Notes: generated from the letters alone by a model not told the origin. A DNA stretch of 64,000 bases from Ancistrus triradiatus (GCA_025084515.1 JAJAGP010000019.1:474001-538000); one strand, 5' to 3'. Counted from the first letter of the stretch, positions 1-11,332 are shown. Numbers and translations are program-made.

Positions 1-1164
1 ATTATATTATGCAGTCTCAAAAATTAAGCAACTGCTAGGTATAAATTCTACTTCAATTTGTTCCATTTAAGACTCCCTAAGACCTCAGGCAATATGTTGT
101 GCCTATTATGCAACTGGACCTAAGATATATCCAGCATGTTAATGCTTAGACATTGTAGTTTCATGGGTAATCAGAAGGGATCCTACCACAGTTTCCATAA
201 TGAAATATTTTTTGAAAAGTTTTTCAAAGAGTCTTTAATAGACAATTCTTAATCACATGTATCATTCGAAGGTGAAATAAAGAGGAATACAATTATTTTA
301 TCACCTGCACTTAGATTTGTTTCTAAGTCTAAAACCATCTAAAGTCTAACCCTAAAACTATCCCTAATCCTAGCTTGTACTAACAATAGTAGAAGTGGAT
401 GTCAGAAAGGTTGGAGGTTCACACATGTCAGAGCAACATCATAGATAATGTATATTTATACCCTTGGATATTTATATATGCATCATGACCCTCACCAGAA
501 AAAGCAGAAATAAACTAAGACAGAGAGATTTGTTTCTTTGCAATACCCAACTGTACAAGGAAAATATATTTTCTCACATACCCTCCACTTTACAAGGAAT
601 TTTATTTGACTTCATCAAGAAGAGCTAAAATGTGCAGCCATTGCCTATCCTCTGTTGTACTCCTGGCTTTTAAAGTACTAGTTCTACCGTTTACTAGACT
701 GCCAAAATTACAACGCATTTTAGGGCCACTGAAAAATAAATTTTTTGGTTACCTTTCGAGAATAAAGTCGTAATATTTCTAAAGTCGAAATTCTTTATTC
801 TTATTTGTATTACACACTTGAATCGATGAGCCATGCTGTCAAAGAAGCCAGGCACATGCCATCTTTGATTGACCATTATTTCTGCATATAGTGCACCACA
901 TATGGAATAAAGTGTCATTTCGGATTCAGCTGAATTCTACTTTATCTTATAGGTATGTGGAGGTGCCTGAGCTTCCATCAAATTTCTGAGTTCCTGAGTT
1001 TTCCCACTAAATTGAGCTTGTTCGGTATCTGCAAAAAGGCTTTCATTACGAACAGTCCAAAATGAAAACGAACTATCATGTGAATGTGAACTGATGTGGG
1101 TGTTAAATAGCTGATGACCTAATGACAGTCAGGAAATATTCAGCAGGCTACAGCTGAGAGCTGA
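1..1164. other. Non-coding, nothing recognised
   Basis: AT-rich sequence with no exon-like open stretch, no recognisable repeat family and no RNA gene that I can see. It is probably an upstream intron of pik3ap1, but no exon upstream of it is visible to prove this. Confidence 0.5.
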
Positions 1165-2290
1165 GAGAGAAAGGGTTGATAGTCTGGATAAAAATTGTTC
1201 AAATGTCAAGAACAAGGCATTCTGCAATGGCAAAAAATAGTCAAACTGCAAATGTGAAATAAAAGCTCACCACACTGACCTGATTGCCCATGTTGCCACC
1301 GAAAAACACTAAAGGAATGCTGCTCTTTTCTCAAATGCTAGAACGTTATTGGACACAGGCAGTTAATTTCCTAGAATGCGTATTCCAGTAAGCGAGGCAG
1401 AATTGCAGCTGGCTGTTCATGGCCATTCAAGCAGTTTAACTGTTGATCATTTAGGATGTATGGAGGAAGAAATTTCCAAGAAAGGGATTCGTTTACACAG
1501 AACAAAATGCACAGCACTGATTAATTTGGCAATTCTGCCTGTAGCACATGAAGATTTTCTGGAGCATATAGGGAGTGGACCATTCTCTCTAATTGTCAGT
1601 GACTGATGATGTAATTGTCTGGTTGATGTCACAACCAGAAAATAACTATGTGTAGTCATCAGATACTACAGCAAAAACACTCACAAGTCATTAACATCTT
1701 TTGCAGGAATTCTACATATTGTAGCTGGAGGTGGCAGAACTTAAGATGTTGAGGTTCTCTTTAGTGTCCAGGATGGACAGGATTAGGAATGAGATCATCA
1801 GAGGGACAGCACAGGTTGGAAAATTGGGAGACAAAATTCAAGAGGGAAGACTGAGATGATTTGGACATGTGCAGAGGAGGGATAATGGATATATTGGTAG
1901 GAGGATGTTGGAGATGGAGCTGCCAGGCAAGAGAGGAAGGCCAAAGAGGAGTTATATGGTTGTGGTGAATGAAGATTTGCAGGGAGTTGGGGTGAGAGTA
2001 GAGGACGTGGAGGACAGGGTGAGGTGGAAACGTTTAACTCGCTGTGGCGACCCCTGATAAAGGGAGAAGCCGAAAGAAGAAGAAGAAGAAGAAGAAGAAG
2101 AAGATACATATTGTAGCTGGTGACCTACAGCTTGCTGACCATAGCAAATGTTTTGTTCAAGTACCTGGATGACAACGAACTATCTGTACTTCATTACATC
2201 TTTCTTGTGATTGGTGGCTGTAATACAGAGTGTGGACCACTGCTGTTCAAAGATCATTTCAAATTACCCCTCGTATAGATTGCGAAACAG
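1165..2290 (+). pseudogene. hAT-superfamily transposase remnant, interrupted by a LINE
   Basis: Broken reading frames resemble the BED-finger and early catalytic part of a hAT transposase. Near 1215-1310 the translation gives a CKCEIKAHHTDLIAH-like zinc-finger stretch with a stop inside. From 1376 an open frame reads SSSLTVDHLG, then IRLHRTKCTALI and GPFSLIVSD, the order typical of fish ZBED-like hAT proteins. It stops at 1604 and continues only as fragments. A LINE has landed at 1728/1729, and hAT-like sequence seems to resume after 2120. No terminal repeats were located. This is a dead copy. Family recognition is from motif memory, not a search. Confidence 0.6.
1729..2104 (+). mobile_element. 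5'-truncated non-LTR retrotransposon (LINE) 3' end
   Basis: The frame encodes the C-terminal tail of a LINE reverse transcriptase protein, with RWFGHV-like, GKRGRPKRSY, VVNEDLQ and RW.RL..CGDP motifs. It then has a short 3' UTR ending in a GAA repeat tail. Identical 16-base sequences at 1713-1728 and 2105-2120 flank it and are a convincing target-site duplication, so the coordinates mark the whole insertion. Only the last few hundred bases were copied, as is usual for LINEs. The clade is not certain (RTE-like is possible). Confidence 0.75.
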
Positions 2291-2824
2291 AGCAGAAGTC
2301 TCTGCTAAATAAAATGAGAAACAGAACTTACATGCAAAGGAACAAATTCTGCTGCCATAAACTCAAGTCTTCACCATGGATAGACTATTTCTTCACTGTA
2401 GATATCTACTCATCAGTAGCTAAGGAAGACAGAGTGAACAACGTTTTAAAAGAGAAAAGCTCTTAAGACTGTAAATAGGTCTTAATCAAAACTGAAATCA
2501 AAAGGGAGTTGCACAGCAAGGCAATGAAACAGAAAGTTTGGAAAGCAGAAATACCAAGCAGTCAGAATTGAATGTATGTTTGAGCTCAATTTACAATAGA
2601 AAGCAGATGGGAATGACTGTCCAAAAGTTCAACATAGCTCTTCATCTAACCTGAAATTGTAATCAGAAATCAGAAGAGAACGGGAAAGACAAAATTGCTA
2701 ACAGGCAAACAGGATCAGAGGGAAGAACACAGCACAGAAGAAGAATGAACAGAAAAGAGTAAATCAAATTCAGTCCTTTTAGTGTTAATTGTGTTATTAG
2801 TAAATGTTCTTGGCTGGGATCTGA

Positions 2825-2858
<34 letters not shown>

Positions 2859-3364
2859 CAGAGTAATATATCATTATTAATAATGTAATGATAAAATACC
2901 ATTACTAATCGTACCATTGTAAACAAAATGCTGCACAAAAAGTATAAATTAGAATATAAAATTAAGTAAGATTAACAGAAGATTTAGAAGTACACTGGTA
3001 GTTATTTTGCTATTTAGAGCCTATTTCTTCAAACGTCTGTGACACCTTAGATTTAGAGCTAGTTTCAGCTACTGAAAGGGCGGGTTTAACGCAGACTTTT
3101 GGATATTTTTGCTGCATGTGGTAACGTTGGTTTTTCTGGTTTTCCCGAGGCAGTTGCCCAAATCCGGCCAACAGATGTTGCTGTAGTGTGGTTGATTCAA
3201 AAGAATGAAAAAGTGAATAAGTGATTAACTCAAATGATTCAAAGCTTCAGAAAACATAATTTGTCCCATCACTAGGTGTGGGTGAGTGCAAATGATGTTT
3301 GTTATAAATGTTTTGGGAATCGTTTGTAACTGTAATGTGATGACTAGAATTTAAACTGTAATGC
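2291..3364. other. Non-coding with an (AAT)n tract
   Basis: Nothing gene-like seen. It contains a short (AAT)n microsatellite at about 2825-2856; the rest is AT-rich unique-looking sequence. Confidence 0.5.
2825..2856. repeat. (AAT)n microsatellite
   Basis: About ten uninterrupted AAT units. Confidence 0.9.
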
Positions 3365-3530
3365 AGGCTCAGTGGGTTTCACTGCTGCCTCACAGTAATG
3401 TCCTTTCTGTGTGGAGTCTGCATGTCCTCCCTGTGTCAGCAGGGGTTTACTCCGGGTTCTCCGGTTTCCTCCCGACTGGGCACCGGCTCTCCCACGAACT
3501 TCTACAGGATTAAGCGGATAAGAAAGTGAA
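3365..3530 (+). mobile_element. Degenerate tRNA-derived SINE (GGCGGCACGGTGG-type)
   Basis: It carries the internal landmarks of a common fish SINE: CTGCCTCACAG, CCTTTCTGTGTGGAGTCTGC, CTCCGGTTTCCTCCC, then the tail GGATTAAGCGGATAAGAAA. The middle is deleted between the TTTCCTCCC block and the GGGCACCGGCTC tail. It is short and diverged, so old. Confidence 0.55.
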
Positions 3531-3683
3531 TGATAACTGTAATGCGATACTTTGTTACAGAAAAAACCCATTTTAACACTGCCATGTCAACAGGTGGTGC
3601 AGTTATGATGGAGTGTGATAGGGCAAAAAGAATAAAAAAGATTCACATGAGCAGCTATATAATTAGCAACAGCATGCTGGCAT

Positions 3684-3925
3684 GTGGGTGGCACAGTGCT
3701 GCAGGGGAGACCCGGGCACTGTCTTTGTGGAGTTTGCATATTTTCCCTGTGGGTTTCCTCTAGCTACTCCGGTTGCCTCTCAAATTCCAAAGACATGCGT
3801 TAGGTCAACTGGCCTCTCTTAAGTATACGTGTTCAATGAATTGGTGCACTGCCTAGGGCTGGTTCCCGCCTTGTGCCCTGTGCTCCCTTTCAGGCCCAGG
3901 CTACCCACGTCTTTGATTTGGTATG
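3684..3925 (+). mobile_element. Degenerate SINE, second copy of the GGCGGCACGGTGG-type
   Basis: Begins GTGGGTGGCACAGTG and continues with TGTGGAGTTTGCATATTTTC, GTGGGTTTCCTC, CTCCGGTTGCCTC, CCAAAGACATGCGTTAGG and a GGCTGGTTCCCGCCTTGTG tail. The order is the same as in the copies at 40729 and, reversed, at 17862, 48515 and 49048. It lies 150 bases from the preceding copy in the same orientation. Confidence 0.6.
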
Positions 3926-5006
3926 AAAATGAATGATTACATTTTTCATGCTAACTGCTGTCACTGCATATTGATGTCAAGATTAAAATGTATTTGCACA
4001 GATGTGAGCTGATGTATATATCAAAAGAGAGCTGTGGTTTGAGAAATGACATTTGTTCCACTTCATTTAAGCTGTCATGATATCCACATGCTTAATAGCA
4101 GGTTTGCCTTAATGAAATGATCCACAATAGCTCACATGCAGCTCAGACAATGCTCTCTTTGTTTGCAAGGGGAGGGAAACCAACGGTAACGCAGAAATAG
4201 GATCATAACACAAATATTATTAAATCATATGCTCCAGAGACTGTAAGCTGCTGCCTTTTGACTTTGATTTAGTATGAAGTCAGAAAGCAATCGCTAATCT
4301 TTGTAATTCAATTTTCCATTCAGTGGGAAAAATTAAGCTTGTATTTGTGTGTGTGTGTGTTGTTGGTTGTTATTATTGGGTGTTATTATTTAATGCTGTA
4401 CTCTATGTACTCATGCCAGTACTATTCAGTTTTAAAGTCCCTTGAACGAAAGTTACATTTTCTCATTTAAACCAAGAAGTAATTCAGAGGGTGGAAGAAA
4501 ATATGATAAGAGTAATGTATCACCATCAGAGGGACATTATTCTTTAAGCACCTATGTGCTACTTACGTCCCATTCAGAAATGATTAGATACAATAATAGA
4601 TAAGTAGTGAGTGGAGACATGTAACTGAGTGCATTTGCAGTTAGTTCGCTTTTGCAGTTGCAGTTATCTACACTATACATAACCAAATGTTTGTTTACAC
4701 CCAAAATCATGGGTGTTATTACAGTGCTACAACAGCTTTCGCTCATCTGAGAAGGCTATCCGCTAGATTTGGGAAAATCCCCCAGGATAACTTTAGTGCT
4801 CAATGGTTGTCCTTTCATAGCTATGGAAGCTTAATGGTGATTCTGCTTTGTTTCATTTACATATCAAACTGTTTACATTGAGAAGAAGCTGCACAAGGTT
4901 TGAATCCAGAATGCCAAGAACTGCACTGTCAGCAATTCACTCTTCACTCTTTCCTCTTTGTACTAGCTATAATACTGAAGATGTATACAATTCATATGTA
5001 TATTCA
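3926..5006. other. Non-coding, nothing recognised
   Basis: AT-rich. A short GT run occurs near 4350. No gene or repeat family recognised. Confidence 0.5.
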
Positions 5007-5196
5007 GGGGACTGTGGTAGCCTAGCAGTTAAGTTACTGGACTCCATGGTTCAAATCCCACCTCTGCCAAGCTGCCACTGTTGCGTCCTTGAGCAAGACC
5101 CTTAACCCACAATTGCTTGGATTGTAAGACTGTATCAATTGTAAGTCGCTCTGGATAAGGGCGTCTGCTAAATGCTGTAAATGTAAATGTAAATAT
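5007..5196 (+). mobile_element. tRNA-derived SINE with L2-like tail
   Basis: A tRNA-like head (GTGGTAGCCTAGCAGTTAAG, with a B box GGTTCAAATCC at 5048-5058) is followed by a body with GAGCAAGACCCTTAACCCAC. The 3' end reads GTCGCTCTGGATAAGGGCGT, CTGCTAAATG, then short TAAATG repeats. That tail is shared with L2-type LINEs, which are thought to mobilise such SINEs. It is full length and well preserved. Other copies lie at 26384 (-), 34660 (+), 35030 (-), 35795 (+), 52686 (+) and 59786 (+). Confidence 0.8.
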
Positions 5197-5663
5197 GTGA
5201 GTTGAGTGATGAATGAAGACAAAACACAATTAATTTAAATGTATTTGCCGTGGTTAAATGTGATATATGAACAAGTGCAACAATGAACAACTATTTAAAT
5301 TTTAAATAAGTTTCTTTTTTAAATGCATTTATTTAGTAAGTTTGTTCAATTGCGTTTAATTATTCCTGGTCAGTGTCACAAGGCGCCCCAGAGAATGCAA
5401 ATTATCAGCTAACTGTGCCTGCATGTGACACCTGACCCAGTCAGAAGGCTTCGCTAGACCTTGAACATGGGTCCCTGCACTGATGAGCTACAATGTACCG
5501 TGACAGCCTGAGAGACCCTAAGTGAATGATTTAGATGAATACTTGACACATTAAAGTTATTGTAAAACCACTTCTCATTAACCCAAAAGAAACTGCAGCT
5601 ATGGGCAAGAAACGTTTGTGTTCATTTTGAGAGCTCAGTGTTTTTCAGAAGCAGAATCAAGAT
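5197..5663. other. Non-coding, nothing recognised
   Basis: Spacer between a SINE and the solo LTR. The GGTCCCTGCA-GATGAGCTA motif near 5469 recurs near 60392 and may be part of an undescribed short repeat. Confidence 0.4.
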
Positions 5664-5789
5664 GCTGATGATGCAGGATGAGACCATGACAGTCAGAACG
5701 ATCGCACATGCATGACGAAGGCTGTGCGACCACGTTATTATTATCACGTGCAGATCTCATTAAGCTGCTCGTTTGCTTTATGGGCAACA

Positions 5790-5832
5790 CCCACTGACTC
5801 AGGTATATAAGGTCCGTCCTGAGTTCAGTGGG
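5790..5832 (+). promoter_or_regulatory. TATA-like box in the loop of a hairpin (solo LTR)
   Basis: CCCACTGACTCAGG (5790-5803) pairs with CCTGAGTTCAGTGGG (5818-5832) with one bulged base. The loop holds TATATAAGG (5804-5812). The nested LTR has the same inner stem and box at 19893-19941 but different, still paired, outer arms. It is probably a core promoter element or RNA structure of the LTR; the function is inferred. Confidence 0.6.
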
Positions 5833-6203
5833 TGCCGCACCATCCACCTTGATGGGGGTACCATCGCCCATCGGAGCCCTCATCCGGCTCAGATGTGCTG
5901 CAGCGGACGCTCGCCGGTTATCGGCATGTTAGGGATAATGATAACTGTTTTTTTTTTGAAGAAAAACAGTACTTGTACGGCTGGGAAGCCGGATGGTAAC
6001 CGCTAGGGATTTAGACACTAGAGCAGGGTCAGGATCCTTTGTTCGCGCTCCCTATGCTACATCACGGCTTTGCCGGTGCCCTCATGGGCTTTCAACTCGC
6101 TTGAGCACCTCACCTCCCTCTTATCCCCTTGCCGTTCCCGCTTCTTTATTTAAGGTACTTTTTCTCGCGCTTTGTGCGGAAGGCCGTTGCCACCGCCCGC
6201 GCT

Positions 6204-6383
6204 GTATTTAAAAGGGACGCTTCGCTGCTCCACAGCCCCGTTCCGTTCTGTGTTTAAGGGAACGCTTCGCTGCTCCACAGCCTCGTTCCGTTCTGTATTT
6301 AAGGGAACACTTCGCTGCTCCACAGCCCCGTTCCGTGTTGTATTTAAGGGAACGTTTTGCTGCTCCTCAGCTCCGTTCAATTC
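6204..6383 (+). repeat. Four 45-base tandem repeats inside the solo LTR
   Basis: Landmark CGCTTCGC or its variants begins at 6218, 6263, 6308 and 6353, exactly 45 bases apart. Each unit includes CTGCTCCACAGCCCCGTTCC and a TATTTAAGGGA-like box. Since 45 is a multiple of three, open frames appear by chance on both strands here; none is a gene. Confidence 0.9.
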
Positions 6384-6649
6384 GGGGTCCGATGTCATGC
6401 TGCGCATGCACGGTATGGTGGCCAGCCTTGCGCCCGCTGCAGCCCCTACCTTGTGCACGCATGCGTAGAACCGTGACTCGCTTTGCGTCTTCGGGTGCCT
6501 GCGAGCTTCACGTCACCGCACGTCATCGCTTTCTCTACTCTCCCCAGCTGCCGGTAGAGTGCACACGCAGTCTCTGTTTGAGAGAGAGAGAGAAGGCGAT
6601 CGCTCCCTTTTCCCCCCTCGGAGCGACTTCTAACACGTTCGCCTCTGAC

Positions 6650-6691
6650 GCCAGCGATCAGAGTTCGATTCCACGCTGTGCCATCGCTGGC
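6650..6691 (+). other. Stem with B-box-like motif in the solo LTR
   Basis: GCCAGCGAT (6650-6658) pairs perfectly with ATCGCTGGC (6683-6691). Between them AGTTCGATTCC (6662-6672) matches the RNA polymerase III B-box consensus RGTTCRANNCC. The nested LTR carries a comparable structure at the same relative place (20936-21016). Confidence 0.5.
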
Positions 6692-6843
6692 ACAACGTTC
6701 ATTATTTTGGCACACTCTCTTTTGTGTTTATTCATTAACATGTCAGTTCATTACTACCATCTGGAGCTAACTGCATTTGGGTCCTAAAACCCTTTTCTTT
6801 TAGGGTTCGCCTTTTACCATCCTGGCGAACCCGTAACAGCTGA

Positions 6844-8814
6844 CAGATAACACAGATAACACACTGTGAGTCTCTATTGAGATCTTTGTTAAAACTCAAG
6901 GGTAGACACTGTGAGATTACCGGAGTCAATTTTTTCTCAGGAGAGAAAATAGGGGAAAAATGCTTTCATAAGTGGTTCTTCAAATAAATTTGAGAAAATG
7001 TTGGGTCCATTTTTTATTTGATAGAAGAATGAACTTTTCACTCTCATTTCACTCAGCATTTTCTTTGTTCAACATTGTATCTGTGGTGACATGGGCGATA
7101 TGCTTTTTTTCTTTTTTTTTTAGTTACGTTTGCATTTTGTAATCTTGCATGTTGCATCTTACTGTAAGAGGACTTTTTATAATAATCTTATCATGTTGTT
7201 GCACCTACATTGCAACAACATTTGCATTTCCTGATACTATAGTTGTTTGTTTTTGGTAAAAACCAACAAAAATACTTGGGGGGGTCGATTAGACAGTCTA
7301 AAGATTTTGTAAAACAAAGCCTAGTGAAATGTGTCATAATATCGTAAATAAATTATAACTTTGAAACATATACACAACAGATTTCATTGTACCTGTTTGT
7401 GTACCTTCTTTACAGTTTTAAACATCTGTCAATCTGTCGACACGTCTTTATTTTTATTCCCGGGGGGGAAAAAAACCTTCAATTATTCATTAGGAAGGCA
7501 CTTGTGGAAAACCTTATGTTCCACTTGTATTGGACATCAAAGTCACCATCTCTCAAAACACCCTCGACTTGTGATGCGTAATTAGCTTGTCTGGTCTATC
7601 TGTTAATCCTCCCTTTCTACTCTAATGAATATATTCATAACACAGAATGCTAATGTGCATTATCAATACTAAGGAGGACAAGTGTGGCCTATTGTTTGGA
7701 TTGAATGGCAGATGTTGCTAAGGACCAGTGAATTGTAGCTGGAGGGTGGAACATGCACCAGGGTACTTCTAGCAGTGCCTACTATCATCAATGCGTCATA
7801 CTTTTTCTGCATTTTATATGAGTTTTGTTGTGATAAGCTTTTGTGTAGAATGCATAGGCATTGTTAGTTGGCCTGTGCAGAGCGAAGACAAAATCTGCTG
7901 CGAGGCAAATGGAGTCATATGCTGTTTCCACAGTGACCAGGACCTTGCTTTGTACACTACTACTGTGCTACCCGAATCAATTCAGCAAGGTTGGCAAAAG
8001 TGGCAGGACCTTGAGATACAATAAAAAGAGCATTGCATAATAGCCACATCCCATTTCAAATCTCTCTCTCCCTTAAATGAGGGAGTCATAACAAAGGCAG
8101 CCACAACACTTGGCGAGTGCAAAATGAAATCTTTGGCTCTGAATCATGGACTAAATGATATGTTTGAGCAGGCTGAATTACATGTTTGAATGGACTGCGT
8201 TTGCAAGCTGCGATTGATGAATTAGACAAAATCTCCGTCTGCTCTAGACTAACTCATTACTGAACCTAGATCTGTCAGTGTTTGGAAATGTCTGCTCAGA
8301 GGTGGCATGAAATGAGCAGAATTTTTCCTTGTGTTTTTCTACCTCCCAAATGTGAATATTAATATGTTGATATTAAGCCAGCTTGATCATATGATGAAGG
8401 AAAAAAATGTCAGTTCCTCATTCATTCATTCAAATGAGCAGTGTTCACATTGTACAAAGCATAACATGCAGAGTGTAGTAGTTAGATTATCTACCAGATT
8501 AAAATGATTTATGTGCATACGCAAAGAATAGATCGGCTGTGTACACAATACAGAAAACAGCTGCACTCTGGATCTAATGCTTGTCAAAGGGAAGTAAATT
8601 AAAAGCAGCAACAGTTCAAACCAGTATTATGAGATCAACACTGTATTAAATTAAGTCACGTTGTGTTTATATCAAATCTTCTAAAATGTTACTACTAGAT
8701 GAGACTTAATAAACTAAAGCAAAATTCCAGTTTCTCAAAACTCAACATGACCTCTATCTATGACACAGGCACGTTTCTTGACTACTTCTTGTACTGAGGC
8801 ACTCACAGATTTTA
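6844..8814. other. Non-coding, nothing recognised
   Basis: Long AT-rich stretch without recognisable exons or repeat families. The open frame at 7791-8024 has no recognisable motif and I do not call it a gene. Confidence 0.45.
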
Positions 8815-9672
8815 GAGGGGCACATCTGTACTGTGATGTTTTGGGGCTGTCGCTGGGCAACACGGACTTTCAACTCCCTCCACAAATTTTCCATGGGGTT
8901 GAGGTCTGGAGACTGGCTAGGTCAAGTCAAGTCAAGTCAGATTTATTTATATAGCGCTTTTTACAATGGAGCATTGTCTCAAAGCAACTTTACAAGTTTA
9001 GATTATCTCCTAATAACTACGTCCAATCCCAAATTGAGCAAGCCTAGGGCGACAGTGGCAAGGAAAAACTCTCTGAGTTATAGGAAGAAACCTTGGGAGG
9101 ACCAAGACTCAAAAAGGGACCCAACCTCCTTGGGCGGCGTCACTCCAGGACCTTGAAATGGTTTTTACGGAGCCACTCCTTCATTGCCCGAAGACCCAGC
9201 CATGTTCCATCTTCAATGCTCTCACTGATGGAAGGAGAATTTGGCTTAAAATCTCACGATACATGGCCCCGTTCATTCTTCCCTTAACACGGATCAGTCG
9301 TCCTGTTCCCTTTGCAGAAAAACAGCCCCAAAGCATGATGTTTCCACCCCCATGCTTCACAGTAGGTATGGTGTTCTTGGGATGCAACTCAGGATTCTTC
9401 TTCCTCCAAACACAACCGGTTGAGTTTTTACCAAAACATTCTGATATTATACCACATGATATTCTCCCAGTCCACTTCTGGATCATCCATATGCTCTCTG
9501 GCAAACTTTAGATGGGCCTGGACATGTACTGGCTTAAGCAGGGGGGCACGCCTGGCACTGCAGGATCTGAGTCCCTCTCGGCGTAGTGTGTTACTGATGG
9601 TAGCCTTTGTTACTTTGGTTCCAGCTCTCTGCGGGTCATTCATCAGGTCCCTCCGTGTACTCCTTTAGAATT
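8815..9672 (-). pseudogene. Tc1-like transposase remnant, family 2 (copy A)
   Basis: On the minus strand, fragments read EHMDDPEVDWENI, CVWRKKN, TVKHGGGNIMLWGC and GRLIRVKGRMN, the catalytic-core order of a Tc1 transposase. They are the same family as the element at 32107. Frames are broken, an unrelated repeat is inserted at 8924-9137, and no terminal inverted repeats remain. Its 5' side runs straight into the inverted-repeat region of a different Tc1 family (copy B). Confidence 0.75.
8924..9137 (+). mobile_element. Interspersed repeat inserted in Tc1 copy A
   Basis: Starts with short TCAAG repeats, then ATTTATTTATATAGCGCTTT, CATTGTCTCAAAGCA, GAGCAAGCCTAGGGCGACAG and GAAGAAACCTTGGGAGGACC. 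The pattern is widespread in fish genomes. Tc1 sequence (GACTGGCTAGG | CACTCCAGGACC) resumes on either side, so the repeat arrived after the Tc1. A diverged second copy is at 57336. Class not known to me. Confidence 0.6.
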
Positions 9673-11332
9673 TTCTGTATTTCTGCATAAATATGATCTA
9701 AAACAGCATCAGATTTTCATAAAAGTAGATAAAGAGAGCCCAGCTAAACAAATGACACATTTATTATATTTATTGAGGAAGATGATCCAATATTACATAT
9801 TAGTGAGTGGCAAAAGTATGTGAAGCTCTAAGATTAGCAGTTAATTTGAAGGTGAAATTAGAGTCAGGTGTTTTCAATCAATGGGATGAGAATCAACAAC
9901 TCTTCTGGATCATCCATATGCTCTCTGGCAAACTTCAAATGGGCCTGGCTTAAGCAGGGAGACACGATCTGAGTATGTTACTGATGGTAGCCTTTGTTTA
10001 TTTGGTTCCAGCTCTCTGCAGGTCATTCATCAGGTTCCTCTGTGTAGTTCTGGGATTTTTGCTCACTGTTCTTATGATCATTTTGACCCCTAGGATTAGC
10101 AGTTAATTTGAAGGTGAAATTAGAGTCAGGTGTTTTCAATCAATGGGATGAGAATCAGGTGTGAGAGGGCACCCTGTTTTATTTAAAGAACAGGGATCTA
10201 TGAAAGTCTGCTCTTCACAACAGATGTTTGTGGAAGTGGAACAAACAAAGGAAATTTCTGAGGACCTCAGAAAAAGAGTTGTTGATGCTCAAAATGCTGG
10301 AAAAGGTCACAAAACCATCTCTAAAGAGTTTGGACTCCACCAATCCACAGTCATACAGATTGTGTACAAATGGAGGGAATTCAAGACCATTGTTACCCTC
10401 CACAGGAGTGATCGACCAACAAAGATCACTCAAAGAGCAAGGTGTGTAATAGTTGGTGAGGTCACAAAGGACCCCAGGGTAACTTCTAAGCAACTGAAGG
10501 CCTCTCTCACATTGGCCAATGTTAATGTTCATGAGTCCACCATCAGAAGAACACTGAACAACAATGGTGTGCATGGCAGGGTTGCAAGGAGAAAGCCACT
10601 GCTCTACCAAAAAGAACATTGCTGCTCATCTGCAGTTTGCTAAAGATCACGTGAACAAGCCAGAAGGCTATTGGAAGAATATTTGTGGATGGATGAGACC
10701 AAAATAGAACTTTTTGGTTTAAAAGAAAAGCGTTATGTTTGGAGAAAGGAAAACACTGCATTCCAGCATAAGAACCTTATCCCATCTGTGAAAACATGGT
10801 GGTGGTAGTATCATGGTTTGGGCCTGTTTTGTTGCATCTGGAACCAGGACGGGCTTGCCCATCATTGATGAAAAACAATGAATTCTGAATTATATCAGAG
10901 AATTCTAAAGGAAAATGTCAGGACAATCTGTCCCATGAACTGAATCTCAAGAGAAGGGTGGATCATGCAGCAAGACAACGACCCTAAGCACACAAGCCGT
11001 TCTTACCAAAGAATGGTTAAAGAGGAATAAAGTTAATGTTTTGAAACTTTCAAGTCAAAGTCCTGACCTTAATCCAATCAAAATGTTGTGGAAGGACCTG
11101 AAGCGAGCAGTTAATGTGAGGAAACCCACCAACATCCCAGAGCTGAAGCTGTTCTGTACGGAGGAATGGGCTAAAATTCCTCCAAGCCGGTGTGCAGGAC
11201 AGAGCAACAGTTACAGGAAACGTTTAGTTGCAGTTATGGGTTGAAGGTTCACATACTTTTGCCACTCCCACTCACTAATATGTAATATTGGATCATTTTT
11301 CTCAATAAATAAATGACCAACTGTAATATTTT
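9668..11332 (+). pseudogene. Tc1-like element, family 1 (copy B), broken transposase
   Basis: It contains the 5' inverted-repeat/direct-repeat region (9668-9895), a foreign piece (9896-10091), and a transposase open from 10161 to 10640. That frame has the helix-turn-helix part (EFGLHQSTVIQIVYKW) and a TKITQRAR stretch, then a frameshift. Later fragments include QQDN and a final domain from 11041 reading SQSPDLNPIKMLW. The catalytic Glu of the DDE triad is Lys here. The first roughly 27 bases and the last roughly 170 bases of the element are missing. It cannot encode active transposase. Confidence 0.85.
9896..10091 (-). mobile_element. Family-2 Tc1 fragment inside family-1 Tc1
   Basis: TCTTCTGGATCATCCATATG, GCTCTCTGGCAAACTTC and CAGCTCTCTGCAGGTCATTC match the family-2 sequence at 9477-9640 in the same orientation. 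About 65 bases of family-1 Tc1 (TTAGCAGTTAATTTGAAGG through GGGATGAGAATCA) are present on both sides, at about 9831-9895 and 10094-10157. Confidence 0.7.

Larger units (their letters stand above)
5669..6838 (+). mobile_element. Solo LTR, Ty3/gypsy-like, with 5-base target duplication
   Basis: A 1170-base block starts TGATGCAGG and ends CCGTAACA. GCTGA flanks it on both sides (5664-5668 and 6839-6843), as expected for an LTR insertion reduced to one LTR by recombination. Its 3' part shares CATCTGGAGCTAACTGCA, TTGGGTCC and the ACCCTT run with the LTR at 19756-21187. Both also share a CTCAGG-TATA-CCTGAG module. It is GC-rich compared with its surroundings. Inside are a TATA hairpin, four 45-base tandem repeats and a GTTCGA-bearing stem. 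No coding capacity. Confidence 0.85.

Noticed and set aside
5048..5058. Independent tRNA gene from the B box
   Set aside because: The tRNA-like head belongs to a SINE, repeated seven times in the window.
6150..6468. Frames of about 100 codons on both strands over the solo LTR
   Set aside because: Caused by the 45-base tandem repeat, whose period is a multiple of three.
7791..8024. Possible exon of an upstream pik3ap1 part
   Set aside because: It has an acceptor-like TTTCCACAG at 7932, but no TIR, DBB or ankyrin-like peptide and no matching donor.
9158..9668. Plus-strand frames of 80-117 codons
   Set aside because: Antisense of the Tc1 transposase remnant, which is recognisable on the minus strand.
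10215..10619. 134-codon minus-strand frame
   Set aside because: Antisense of the family-1 Tc1 transposase; the same shadow recurs at 28987-29469 on the plus strand.
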